DNA of 64,000 bases from JACRCT01 sp049841135. GTDB taxonomy: Bacteria; Myxococcota; Myxococcia; Myxococcales; UBA5297. Both the position numbers and the translations under genes were made by a program. Location of the stretch: contig JASGHK010000004.1 of NCBI GenBank assembly GCA_049841135.1, forward strand, positions 930,001-994,000. The letters are read 5' to 3'. Positions within the stretch are counted from its first letter, which is position 1. Each line of letters opens with the position of its first letter. The notes under the pieces were generated by a model. It saw only the letters and a program-made list of their open reading frames with translations, was not told the DNA's origin and made no database searches. This document shows, piece after piece, positions 25,975 through 35,249 of this stretch.

Positions 25975-27732
25975 TTACTGGGCGGCTTCGAAGACTCGGA
26001 AGCGCTTCTCCAACTCCCACTGCGCCGTCGCCCGGGCGCTCGCGGCGAGCAGCGCCGCGCAGTCGGAGCCCGGCGCGTCGTCGCCGAGCAGGCTCGTGGC
26101 GGTGGGCTCGCAGGCCTGGTCGGCCGTCAGCGGGTCCATCTTGGTGAAGAGGCTCTGCCCGGGCAGGAAGCTGTACTGGAGGCTGTTGCGGGCGAGCGCC
26201 TTGAGCTGCCGGTAGCTCAGGTGCTGGTCCTGGACGGCGCGCATCCACTCGCCGGCGATGCTCGAGCGGGAGACGGCCTGATCGTCGGTGGCCAGGGACA
26301 CCGGCACCTTGGCCGCGAGGTAGGCCGAGAGCGGATGGTTGGTGCCGCTGACCTCCAGGATCTGGATGTTGCTGGAGAGGCAGATCTCGACGGCGATGCC
26401 CTGGCTGGACATCGTGGCCATCAGCCCCTGGGGGTCGGACTCGGAGAGGATGTCGATGCCGTGGCCGATCCGCTCGGCGCCCGCAACCTCCACCGCCTTG
26501 CGCACGTGGTTGATCGAGCCGATGTTCCAGTTGCTGGGCATGTACTTCGCGGCGAGCTCGCCGGCGTGGAGGCTGATGCGCACCGGGCTGCGGCCGGCGT
26601 AGGCGGCCTTGAGGTTGCCCAGCATCTTCATCTCGATGTCGTAGCGCGAGAGCGCGGTGCTGCCGTCCTCTGGCCCGACGAGGTTGACGCCCACGAGCCT
26701 CGGCTCCTGCTTGCCGGCCTCGTAGGCGGCGACGATCTGCGTGAAGACGTTGGTGGTGGCGCCGCTGCGCGAGACGTAGACCTCGTAGCGGGTGGCGACG
26801 CGGCAAGCGCTGTGGGGCTGGGCGGTCGCGCAGCCCAGGATTTGCCGGGCCTCGTTCTCGGCGTTCTTCACGTCGTCGAGGATGGGCTGGATGGCGCCGG
26901 CCCAGCCGGAGTCGGTGATCAGCTCCTGGCGGAAGAGGTTGAAGTCGCCCTCGCCGAAGGTGGCGCCGCTGTGCAGGTTCTTCCAAAGGTCCTCGCCGAA
27001 GGTGCCCGCCTTCGAGCCGGCGATGAGCATCAGCTCGATGTAGCTCTCGTTCTCCGTGTCGGCGCGCTTCATCACGTCGGCCAGCATCTTGCCGTGGTGC
27101 GCCGCGCCGGAGATGGGGCCGTACTTGCCGAAGGTCGCGAAGAAGTGGTCGTGCCCGTCCTCGGAGCCGCCCGGCTGGAAGTTCTCCATCGACCAGGCCT
27201 CGACGAGCTGGGTGTAGAGAGCGTCGCCGGGGCTGGGGACCGGCACCGTGCTCGAGCTGCAGGAGTACGCGAGCGCCAGCGTGCTGGTGTTGACGCAGTA
27301 GTTCTCCGCCTTGGCCCACTCCAGGTAGGTCTCGGCATAGACGGCGCCGGAGAGGTGGTGGTGCAGGTCGCCGCCCTTCGGGGCCTCCTTGATGAACGGC
27401 GTGAGCAGCGCGGGGTCGCCGGAGATGGTGTCGAGCTTGGCCGCGGTCTTCTGCTCCGCGGCCGCCGCGAGGTCCGCGGGCGACAGGCCGGTGTCGCCCA
27501 CCGTGATCGCGGCATCGGCGGCGACGACGACCTCCGCGTCGGTGGCGGTGCCCTGGCTGGCGTCTGCGGGTTGGGCCGAGGCGTCAGCAGCAGGCTGCGA
27601 GGCGTCGGCGGTCGAGGCGGAACTGTCCGGCTGGGAGGTCGATGCGTCCTGGGGCTCTTCGGCCGGAGGCTGGCCGCAGGCGGCGAAGGACATGGCTGCA
27701 AGGAAGAGTGCGAGCGGGGCAAGACGAGTCAT
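25975..27732 (-). CDS. exported adenosine deaminase-like lipoprotein
   Basis: A 585-residue metallo-hydrolase. Signal with lipobox FAACGQ (Cys19), then a long Ala/Asp/Ser/Thr-rich linker (to about residue 95). Zinc ligands are DLHHHLSGA (His124 and His126), SLHAGE and RIGHGI, with CLSSN and LATDDQ near the C-terminal half: the classical adenosine/adenine deaminase set. It resembles the secreted ADGF/CECR1 group in having extra N-terminal sequence. It probably deaminates extracellular adenosine or related purines at the outer membrane. A small copy of its first 20 codons survives at 28361-28422. Confidence 0.88.
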   Translation of the reverse strand: MTRLAPLALFLAAMSFAACGQPPAEEPQDASTSQPDSSASTADASQPAADASAQPADASQGTATDAEVVVAADAAITVGDTGLSPADLAAAAEQKTAAKLDTISGDPALLTPFIKEAPKGGDLHHHLSGAVYAETYLEWAKAENYCVNTSTLALAYSCSSSTVPVPSPGDALYTQLVEAWSMENFQPGGSEDGHDHFFATFGKYGPISGAAHHGKMLADVMKRADTENESYIELMLIAGSKAGTFGEDLWKNLHSGATFGEGDFNLFRQELITDSGWAGAIQPILDDVKNAENEARQILGCATAQPHSACRVATRYEVYVSRSGATTNVFTQIVAAYEAGKQEPRLVGVNLVGPEDGSTALSRYDIEMKMLGNLKAAYAGRSPVRISLHAGELAAKYMPSNWNIGSINHVRKAVEVAGAERIGHGIDILSESDPQGLMATMSSQGIAVEICLSSNIQILEVSGTNHPLSAYLAAKVPVSLATDDQAVSRSSIAGEWMRAVQDQHLSYRQLKALARNSLQYSFLPGQSLFTKMDPLTADQACEPTATSLLGDDAPGSDCAALLAASARATAQWELEKRFRVFEAAQ

Positions 27733-27850
27733 GTTGAGTTCCTGGGAAGAGGAACGCCCAGGGTAGGCCGAATCGCCTCGCAGGGATAGCGCGAGTTCGG
27801 GCGGCGTCAGGCCCTTGGCCGCGCCACCACGAGCCCGTTCTCGTCGGGCG

Positions 27851-28240
27851 TCAGGCTACCGGCCGCGCCACCACCAGCACGTTCCCGTCGGGGTCCGCGA
27901 AGTACGCGGCCTCGTCGCCCCAATCGCGCTTGGCCATGGGGCTGAGCAGCTTCGCCCCTGCTGCCTGGACCCGCGCGACGGCCGCCGGCAGGTCGTCGAC
28001 GTGGAGGTAGATCTCCGTGGCCGAGATGGCCCCGGGCGGCGTCACGGCCGGTGCCTGCCCGGTGTTCCGGGCGAACCCCTCGCGCTGATAGAGCCCCAAC
28101 CTCATCCCGCCGGGCAGCTCGAACTCCGCGTAGACCGGGACGTCCACCGGCTGCCTCCAGCCGAAGGCCTCGCGGTAGAAGGTCCGCGCACGGGCGAGGT
28201 CGCCGACGGCGAGGATGGTCAGCACGTGTCTGGCGGTCAT
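27851..28240 (-). CDS. VOC-superfamily (glyoxalase-like) protein
   Basis: A 129-residue cytoplasmic protein with the paired beta-alpha-beta-beta-beta units of the vicinal oxygen chelate fold: VLTILAVGDLARARTFYREAFGW at the start and AAYFADPDGNVLVVARPV at the end. Two such proteins are needed for metal sites in many families; substrate unknown. It starts 2 bases after the stop of the chimeric small gene, just as the broken copy does after the MltF-like gene. A second, shorter copy of its last 12 codons lies at about 27806-27842. It is the intact one of two copies in this region. Confidence 0.85.
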   Translation of the reverse strand: MTARHVLTILAVGDLARARTFYREAFGWRQPVDVPVYAEFELPGGMRLGLYQREGFARNTGQAPAVTPPGAISATEIYLHVDDLPAAVARVQAAGAKLLSPMAKRDWGDEAAYFADPDGNVLVVARPVA

Positions 28241-28242
28241 GG

Positions 28243-28422
28243 TCACTCCAGCTTCGCGAGCCGCGAGTATTTGTCGTAGCGGGTCTGGATGGAGCTGACG
28301 TACTTCACCGGCTCCTCGCAGCGACAGTACCTGCTCCGGGCCTTCTTGGCGTGCTGCGGCTGGCCGCAGGCGGCGAAGAACAAGGCTGCGAAGAGGAGAG
28401 CGAGCGGGGCAAGACGAGTCAT
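28243..28422 (-). pseudogene. chimeric remnant: adenosine deaminase 5' end fused to MltF-like 3' end
   Basis: A 59-codon open frame. Its first 22 codons (MTRLAPLALLFAALFFAACGQP) match the adenosine deaminase signal; the rest (HAKKARSRYCRCEEPVKYV and SSIQTRYDKYSRLAKLE) match the last codons of the MltF-like protein. It could be translated as a tiny lipoprotein (Cys19), but it is best explained as a duplication scar. Confidence 0.85.
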
Positions 28423-28451
28423 GTCTCCGCGCCCGACCATCAGGTCAGGGG

Positions 28452-28536
28452 TCACGCCACCACCAGGACGTTCCCGTCCGGGTCCGCGAAGTACGCGACC
28501 TCGTCGCCCCAGTCGGGCCTTTCCGCGGGGCTCGGT
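28452..28536 (-). pseudogene. 3' fragment of a second VOC protein
   Basis: Reads SPAERPDWGDEVAYFADPDG then NVLVVA and stop, nearly identical to the end of the intact VOC gene. Its matching 5' part is at 30134-30298, 1.6 kb away, with IS debris between. Confidence 0.8.
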
Positions 28537-28815
28537 GCATGGCACCGCCTCCAGCGGTGTCGCTTCGCACCGCTCGCACTTCACGCGGATCGGCAGGTAC
28601 TCGAGCGAGACCGGATGCTCGCCCCACGGCAGGTCGCTCCAGCGTCGAGCCGTGTCGTCGCAGTGCTTCTTGCGGCACCGGGCACCGCACCGGCTGCAGC
28701 TTGGCAGCCATCGGCGCTCCATCATCAGGACCAGCCTCACCTCGGGCGGCGGCAGGTACGTCCCGACGGGCACCACACGCGCCCCGTCCGGCGCCTCGAA
28801 GCGCGCCTCCGTCAC
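28537..28815 (-). pseudogene. ISL3-type transposase, N-terminal fragment
   Basis: From GTG 28815: ARVVPVGTYLPPPEVRLVLM, then a zinc-ribbon with CSRCGARCRK and VKCERCEATPLEAVP and RWSDLPWGEHPVSLEYL. This is the N-terminal zinc finger region of ISL3-family transposases. It is cut off abruptly and fused to the VOC 3' fragment; no DDE domain remains. Confidence 0.8.
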
Positions 28816-29055
28816 CCGCCATCCGTCGAATCCAAGAAGCTGTGTCAGAATCCTCGCGCGCTGGCCCAGTGCGGCCTCCCATCGTTCTTACCGTTCGACA
28901 AAAGGAAGCCCTCGCAATGGTGCGAGGGTCAAGCTGCTGCGGCCAGCTCTTCATCCACGCCTCGCAGGCAAGGCATCAGCTCATACGGACAGCGGCTTTC
29001 GGCATCCCGGGATCTGCCGAAGAGCGGTTAATGTGACGTTGAAAGGCGTTGCGAC

Positions 29056-29346
29056 ATGCCCTCCAAACCTCAGACCGAGCGGCTGCCTCCTTCGCGAGGG
29101 ACTGCGAACGGCCGGCATTCCGCCTGGCAACTCGCTAGGCGCCGCCTGAGGGCTCTCGCTGGCTGCGTGATGGCTGCGTGGGTTGGATTGCTTTTGGGTG
29201 TGCTCTGCTTGGGCAGTTTTGGCGACTCGTGGGCACTTACCGTTGGAAGGGGTATTGGAGCGCTCGTGTTTGGCTTCGCTGCCGTGAACTCGGCACTCGC
29301 GTTCCTTCGGGCACGAGAGGATGCCGAGAAGGCCGACAGGAGCTGA
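29056..29346 (+). CDS. small two-helix membrane protein, hypothetical
   Basis: 96 residues. Two hydrophobic segments are at about residues 36-57 (GCVMAAWVGLLLGVLCLGSF) and 64-83 (GRGIGALVFGFAAVNSALAF); the end is charged (RAREDAEKADRS). A GAAAGG stretch lies about 12 bases upstream of the ATG. It is not recognised and may be a genomic stray caught between IS fragments. Confidence 0.45.
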   Translation: MPSKPQTERLPPSRGTANGRHSAWQLARRRLRALAGCVMAAWVGLLLGVLCLGSFGDSWALTVGRGIGALVFGFAAVNSALAFLRAREDAEKADRS

Positions 29347-29348
29347 CT

Positions 29349-29545
29349 TGAAAAGCGAGGCCGGCTGGCACGCCTCTGCTGCAGCTGCTTGGCGTCGCGC
29401 CGCTCCACCTCGTCGGCCAGGACCCGGTAGAGGAATTCCGAGAGCACGCCGGTCTTTGGGTCGTAGAGGCGCCCGACGTAGCCGAAGTCGACCTGGGCGA
29501 CCTCGCCGGGCCGTGTCTCCACCGGGATGGCGACATCCCAGAAAT
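29349..29545 (-). pseudogene. IS21 istA/istB fragment fusion
   Basis: The frame reads VETRPGEVAQVDFGYVGRLY (IstA core) and then SEFLYRVLADEVERRDAKQL (IstB N-terminus), so most of istA and the start of istB are missing between. It differs in sequence from the IS21-type element at 17-21 kb, so it comes from another copy. Confidence 0.65.
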
Positions 29546-29782
29546 TCGGTCGCTTCGTCGTTGGGCTTTCCGTGCCGCGCCATGGTGGACCTACGCCGCC
29601 CGCCGTTCGTAGCGATGGTGCAGGCCACCGTGTCCTTGCGGCAGGCATGCGTGGCTCGGGCGGACCGTGGTGCCACCGTCCGGCGGACGGCGGTCCGAAT
29701 CCGGCCATGCGACGGGATGAGGCGCGGAGGCGGGAGCGAAGGCCTGGCGGGGAGGCGCTACGCTGCGCGGCGCGCTGAAGCG

Positions 29783-30125
29783 TCAAGGCACGCGTAGGGT
29801 GTCGCGGAACGTCCAGGGGAGCCAGTCTCCAGGCTGCTCGGCCGCGACCTTGGAGTGGCGCTGAAGCTCGGTCAGGTACTCGAACGCCGCGCTCGCTCTT
29901 GTAGAAGAGCGAGTTCCTGCGGTGGCGGATGGCCATCTTGAGGGCACGCTCGCAGACGTTGTTGTCGAGCGGAGCGCCAGCGACGTGGAGGAACCGCGTC
30001 AGGCCGACCCAGTGGTTGATCAGGTAGGCCAGCGCCTTGCCCATGTCGGAGTTGGGCTCGACCTTGCGCTGGTCGAGCAGATCCTCGGCCCAGATCAGGA
30101 TGCCCTTCACGATCGGCGCGCTCTC
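29783..30125 (-). pseudogene. IS66-type transposase, C-terminal fragment
   Basis: KVEPNSDMGKALAYLINHW and PLDNNVCERALKMAIRHRRN are the C-terminal hallmarks of IS66 TnpC. After SLFYKSER a deletion and frame change join FEYLTELQRHSKVAAEQPGD to a normal-looking end at 29783. The N-terminal domains are absent. Confidence 0.85.
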
Positions 30126-30133
30126 GGATTGGT

Positions 30134-30298
30134 GCCCTCGCGCTGGTAGAGCCCCAACCTCATCCCGCCGGGCACCTCGAACTCCGCGTAGACCGGGATG
30201 TCCACCGGCTGCATCCAGCCGAAGGCCTCGCGGTAGAAAGCCTGCGCGCGGGCGAGATCGCCCACCGCGAGGATGGTCAGGACGTGCCTGGCGGGCAT
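30134..30298 (-). pseudogene. 5' fragment of a second VOC protein
   Basis: Reads VLTILAVGDLARAQAFYREA and on to LGLYQREG, matching the intact VOC gene, then runs into IS66 sequence. ATG at 30298 is two bases after the MltF-like stop. Its 3' part is at 28452-28536. Confidence 0.82.
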
Positions 30299-30300
30299 GG

Positions 30301-32440
30301 TCACTCCAGCTTGGCGAGCCGCGAGTAGTTGTCGTAGCGGGTCTGGATGGAGCTGACGTACTTCACCGGCTCCTCGCAGCGGCAGTACCCGCTCCGGGCC
30401 TTCTTGGCGTGCTGCGGGACGCTGAGCAGCAGCATCGCCTTCTCCACGTTGCCGAACCACTTGTTCGGGTTGAGCTTCAGGTCCGCCGCCAGCCGCCGCG
30501 CGTCGTGGACGTGCCCCGGGCCGCAGTTGTAGGCCGCCAGCGCGAAGCGCATCCGGTCCTTCTCCTTGACCTCGGGAGCGGTGAAGAGCTTGGCGTAGCG
30601 GCTGAGCAGCTTGGTCCCGGCGAGGATGCCCTTCTCCGGGTCGGCGACGTCGTCGATCTTCAGCTCCTTGGCCGTCGCGGGCATGACCTGGAGCAGCCCC
30701 TGCGCGCCGACCCAGCTCTTCACGGTCGGGTCGAAGTGCGACTCCTGGTACATCTGCGCGGTGATGAGCCGCCAGTCGAACTCGAACTGCTTGGAGTACT
30801 TCTTCACCAGCGCGTCGTAGGGGGAGAGCCGCCCCTCCTTGTCCGAGCGCTGCTCGTCCCCGCTGACGCGCATGACCTTGGCGTTCTTGAAGTACTTGTT
30901 TCGCGTCATGTTGAAGAACAGGTCGCCCTTGTGCCTCTTGAAGAAGGCGTCGACGGCGGCCTTGAGCTGCGGCTGGTCGGGGCGCACCGCCCAGGCGGTC
31001 TTCACCGGGTCGCCGATGGCGGCCGCGCCGCGCACCTCGTCGTTGTAGGTCAGCTCGACCTCCAGGATGTTGGAGTCCGCCACCGTCGCCGCGAGCCTGC
31101 CCTCCCCCACCTCCTTGAGGATTTGTTCGGTCTCCACGTCCTCGGGGACGAGGTCGAGCTCGAAGCCGTACTTCTCCTTCAGCGGCAGGAGCGTCTGGTA
31201 GTAGCTCGAGGACTTGCGCACCCGAGATTGTCTTGCCCTTGAGGTCCTCCAGGCCCCGCGTCGACTTGTCCTTGGCGGGCACCACCAGCACCTCGCTCAC
31301 CTCGTTGTACGGCTCGCCGAAGGCGTAGGCCTTGGCGCGCTCGGAGGTGATGGTCAGGCCTGCCGCGGAGAGGTCGCCCTTGCCCTCGTCGAGCCAGGTG
31401 AAGAGCTGCTCGCGGCCGTCGGGCAGCGCGATCTCCAGCCGCACGCCCAGCTCCTTGGCGAACTCGCGGGCCAGCTCGTACTCGAAGCCCAGGTCCTCGC
31501 CGCGGTAGAGGAAGTAGCAGGTGTTGGAGTTGCGGGTGAGCACGCGCAGCACGCCGCGCTTCTTGATGTCGTCGAGGTCGGCCTTGTAGACGTGGTCCTT
31601 GTGCTCGCTCATCGCCTTCTCGATGAGGTAGGCGTCGAGCGCGGCCTTCAGCTGCGGGTTGGTCTTGCGCACGCCCCAGGCGATGGGCGTCTTCTCCGCC
31701 AGCGTGAACGCCGCCTTCACTCCCGGCTCGAACGCGAGCACGCCCCGGAGGATGTCCTCGTCGGCGACGGTCGCGAAGATCTCGCCGCGCGCGACCTTCT
31801 GGACGAGCGCGACGGTGTCCTCGTCCTCCGCCGCTGCCTTGACGACGATGCCCTTGACCTTCTTGGCGGCCTCCGCGAGCAGGTCGGCGTACGAGCTCGT
31901 GGGCCGGACGGTGACCACCTTGCCGGCGAGATCCTCGACCGTCTGGACGGGGCTCTCGTCCGCCTTCACCACCACGATTCGGTTCACGACGCGGATCGCC
32001 CGGGTGAAGGCCAGCTTCTTCTCGCGGGCCGGCGTGACCGTCAGCGAGGCGGCCACCACGTCGCCCCGGCCCTCGTTCAAGTCGGCCACCATCTCGTCGA
32101 GCGACGCGACCGGGATGAGCACCGGCGTCAGGTTGAGCTTGTCGGCGAACGCCCTCGCCAGCGCCTGCTCCGCGAAGCGCGGGTCGCCTCCGCGCGCCAT
32201 CAGGTCGACGCTGCCGCGCACCAGGAACCGGATGGCGCTCTTGGCCTGGAGGTCCTTGAGGTCACCCTTGAGGACGTAGGGCAGCCGCTGCGGCTCGCCC
32301 AGGCTGGCCGTGCCGATGGCGGGCGACCGGGGATCCGAGACCGCCGTCTTCTGCTCGGGCTCGACCGCGAGCGCCTGCACGCTGGCCAGGGCCACGACGA
32401 CCGCGACACCAGCGCTCGCTCGGAGGAGAGACGGGGACAT
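30301..32440 (-). CDS. double-SBP lytic transglycosylase (MltF-like), frameshifted
   Basis: About 712 residues when joined. Signal peptide 1-25, then two periplasmic binding (SBP-3-type) domains (about 65-300 and 310-530; RGVLRVLTRNSNTCYFLYRG opens the second) and a C-terminal lytic transglycosylase domain with catalytic Glu in AQMYQESHFDPTVKSWVGA and the usual QGLLQVMPATA and ALAAYNCGPGHV. One extra base at 31222 splits the gene after GKTIS; the next frame continues VRKSSSYYQTLLPLKEKYGF. MltF proteins normally have one SBP domain; two is uncommon. It would cut the glycan strand of peptidoglycan at the outer membrane or in the periplasm. Confidence 0.87.
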
Positions 32441-32503
32441 GAGAGCTCCGTGAGCCTGCAAAGGAGGCTGCACGATAGCCGCCCGCTCGCACCCAAGACA
32501 AAG

Positions 32504-32531
32504 GGCCGCGGCGAGCGCTCGCCGCGGCCCA
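32504..32531 (-). terminator. hairpin terminator after the Gly/Ser-rich protein
   Basis: A perfect 13-bp stem GGGCCGCGGCGAG and its complement with a 2-base loop (CG). On the minus strand TTTGTCTT follows, a modest U-tract. Confidence 0.65.
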
Positions 32532-32558
32532 AGCCCTCAAAACGGCCGAAGGATCAGA

Positions 32559-33155
32559 TCAGGAGCCGCCGCCGCCTGCGCCGCCGCCCGCCGGCGAGCC
32601 GGTGCTCGACCCGCCCTTGTTGAAGTCGTCACCCGTGCCGGTGCCGGTCGAGCCGGAGCCGCCCACGCCGCCGCCGTTGGTGGTGCCCGTCCCGCCAGCG
32701 CCGCCCATGCTGTTCTCCTCGCTGCCGGTGCCGCTGCCGCCGGTGCCCGGGTAGGTGTTGGAGCCCCCGCCACCCGTGCCGCCGGTGCTCGGCGCATTGG
32801 GGCAGATGCAGCTCTGGCCGGCGCTACCCGACGAGCCGCCCGCCGTCCCGCCACCGACGCTCCCGCTCGCCCCTCCTGTCGCTCCCCCCATGCTGCCGCT
32901 CGCCGTCCCACCGCTCGAGCCCGAGCTCGGAGGCATGGTGCCGACAGTGCCGTCGGGGCAGGTGCAGCTGCTGCCGATTGCGCCGGTGCCGCTACCGCCG
33001 GTCCCGGACTGGTCCGTGCCGTAGGAGCCGGTCCCTCCCATGCCCGACTGCCCCGAGCCCGACGGGTCGCTCCCCGTGCTGGAACCGGATTGTGCCAGCG
33101 CCACCCCTGGAACGAGCATCGCTGCCGCCAGGAACCCCAAGAGCTTCGTCGTCAT
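32559..33155 (-). CDS. Gly/Ser/Thr-rich exported protein
   Basis: A 198-residue protein with a clear signal peptide (LLGFLAAAMLVPGVALAQ, cut after about residue 23). The rest is almost all Gly, Ser, Thr and Ala with two small Cys pairs (CTCPDG at about 65 and CICPNA at about 117). Low complexity implies a disordered or fibrous surface or matrix role; function unknown. GGGAGGTG lies 9 bases before the ATG at 33155. It is a normal product of this GC-rich genome rather than a false frame, because the signal peptide and start are clear. Confidence 0.65.
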   Translation of the reverse strand: MTTKLLGFLAAAMLVPGVALAQSGSSTGSDPSGSGQSGMGGTGSYGTDQSGTGGSGTGAIGSSCTCPDGTVGTMPPSSGSSGGTASGSMGGATGGASGSVGGGTAGGSSGSAGQSCICPNAPSTGGTGGGGSNTYPGTGGSGTGSEENSMGGAGGTGTTNGGGVGGSGSTGTGTGDDFNKGGSSTGSPAGGGAGGGGS

Positions 33156-33275
33156 CCCCAGACACCTCCCCCCAGAGCCGCCGTTGGGCTCCGCCCGTTT
33201 CCATTTCGTCCTGGGAAAGCTGAACACGGCGTCCGGCGTGTGCGAGCGCGCCGGGCCCCTGGGCTGGCTCCTCGC

Positions 33276-34329
33276 TCAGGCGGAGGCGCGCTCGGAGTCG
33301 GCGCGGACGATCTGCGCCAGGCAGCGCTCGATCTCGTCGAAGTCGACCAGCCGTCGGGCCGGGTCGCGCTCGGTCACGCGCTTGAGCAGGCGCTTGGACA
33401 ACGGCTCGATGCCCGACAGGTCCTTGAGCACCCGCCGGCGCGACTGGCAGAACTTGGCGAAGGCGACGGCGCCCTCCTGTCCGCCACCGAAGGTCGCGGG
33501 CAGGCGGCCCTTGAGCAGCCGGTAGTGGATGATGCCCAGCGCGTAGATGTCGCGCTCGGCGCCGACCGGCGGGGCCTTGGCGCCGCCGCCCGCCTCGGGC
33601 GCCATGTAGTCGAAGGTCCCCATCATCACGCCGGCGTTGGTCAGCTCCGAGTTCTCGCCGGCGATTCTTGGCGGCGCCGAAGTCGATGAGCTTCACCCGC
33701 CCGGCCTGGTCGAACATGATGTTGCCGGGCTTGAGGTCGCGGTGGGTGACGTTCTTGCCGCGCAGGAAGCGGACCGCGCGCAGCACCGCCAGCACCACCG
33801 CCGCCGCCTCCGCGGGGCTGAAGCGGCGCTCGGGGAAGGCGTCCAGGTACTCCTTGAGCGTCACCCCGTCCACGAACTCGGCCACGTAGTAGTAGACGTT
33901 GTGGCTCTCGTCGCGGCCGTAGCGGAAGACGCGCACGATGTTGTCGTGGCGGGCGGTGGAGAGCGCCTGGAACTCGCGGAAGAAGATCTCCACGTAGTTC
34001 TGGTCGGCGCCGAACTCCGAGAACGGCACCTTGATGACCACCCGCTTGTGCTGCTCGCTCTGGGCCAGGAAGACCGTGCCCATGCCGCCGCGGCCCAGCT
34101 CACGCAGCACCTGGAAGCCGCCGATGGACTTGATGTGCGGGTTCGCCGGCAGGCCCAGCTCGCCCTTCTTGGCGACCAGCGCCTGGACGTTCTGAGCGAA
34201 GCCGGCGTGGACCCGGGCGAGCCCGGCGACCACGGCCGGGTCGGCGAGCAGGGTCTCCAGGGGCTCCGGCGCGGCGGCCGGCCCCAGGAGCTTGTCGCGG
34301 ACCGCGGCGAGGAAGCCGAGCACCGTCAC
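33276..34329 (-). CDS. Ser/Thr protein kinase, frameshifted
   Basis: About 350 residues when joined. Kinase motifs: GRGGMGTVF (79-87), Lys100 in VVIK, HRDLKPGN (Asp198) and DFG (217-219). One extra A at 33665/33666 shifts the frame at AAK221; the next frame continues IAGENSELTNAGVMMGTFDY and MAPEAGG with the APE motif. The result is a complete Hanks-type kinase with about 70 residues before it and no membrane segment. It starts 18 bases after the lipoprotein stop, so the pair is probably co-transcribed; its targets are unknown. Confidence 0.9.
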
Positions 34330-34347
34330 TCCGGACGTCGTGGAAGG

Positions 34348-35179
34348 TCAGGGCGCGTCGGGGGCGTCGGCGTCCGGTGGCTCGGCGGCCGCGTCGGGCG
34401 GTTCGGGTGCGGCGTCGAGTCCCGGTGCGGCGGCGTCGAGTCCGGGTGCGGCGGCGTCGAGTCCCGGTGCGGCGGCGTCGAGCCCGGGGGCAGCGGCGTC
34501 CGGTCCTGGTGCGGCGGCATCCGGGGGAATCGGAGTGGCGGCATCCGGCGGGATGGGGGTCGCGGCGTCGGGCGGAATCGGGGTGGCGGCGTCCGGTGGG
34601 ATTCGGGGTGTCGGCGTCGGGCGGCTCGGGGGTCGTGGCGTCGGGAGGGATGGGCGTCGCGGCGTCCGGCGGAGGCAGCGGCCCGGTGTCGCCCGCGTCC
34701 GGGAAGCGGAAGACGCCCTCGATCCAGTCGCACATGCCGTAGGCCCCGGCGTCGACGCAGTCGATCTCCGCGTTCTTGGGCCGCGGGCACTCCAGGTAGG
34801 CGGTGCAGCGCGCGCGGTTGCAGTACTTGAAGACCTCTTCCTTGGCCTCACGCAGGTAGGCCGTCTCCTGGTTGCGGTTGATCGGCGCGTGGCCGCACAT
34901 CGAATAGCAGTCGGCCGGGTCGGGGCCGTTGGCGGCCTTGCAGTCCTCGCGGGTGGCGCAGCGGGCGTGGTTGAGGCGGAGGGCGTTCATCCCGCACTCG
35001 AAGGCCTCCTCGCCGGGGCAGTTGATGCCCGGGGCTGGGCAGCCGCCGTCCCAAGGAACCTTGCCCTCGTAGACGTAGGGCTGGAAGGAAGGCTCGGGGT
35101 TGTCGCCGCAGCCGACCACGAAGCCGAGCACGCCCAGCACCGTGAGCCCGACGAGCCCGATGAGTCGTCCCTTGCGCAT
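34348..35179 (-). CDS. lipoprotein with Pro/Asp/Ala repeats, frameshifted
   Basis: About 276 residues. Signal with lipobox FVVGCG (Cys24), a Cys-rich part (residues 45-160, for example CATREDCKAANGPDPADCYSMC), then a repeat tail of the type PPDAATPI and later GLDAAAP. At 34602/34603 an extra A shifts the frame inside this repeat; the same repeat continues in the next frame to the stop at 34348. The repeat makes the break obvious. Function unknown; likely a cell-surface protein, paired with the kinase downstream. Confidence 0.78.
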
Positions 35180-35249
35180 CGCCTGGCTCCCTTCCCTTGG
35201 TGCTGCTTTTCGGTCCGGCGGCGCACCGGCCCTGCTTCGCCGCGCGGGC

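Larger units (their letters stand above)
28537..30133. mobile_element. insertion-sequence debris (ISL3, IS21, IS66 fragments)
   Basis: Fragments of three transposon families, all on the minus strand, interrupt one VOC gene copy. A small membrane-protein gene on the plus strand lies inside. No complete element or clear ends remain. Bases 29546-29780 hold no recognisable gene. Confidence 0.75.
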
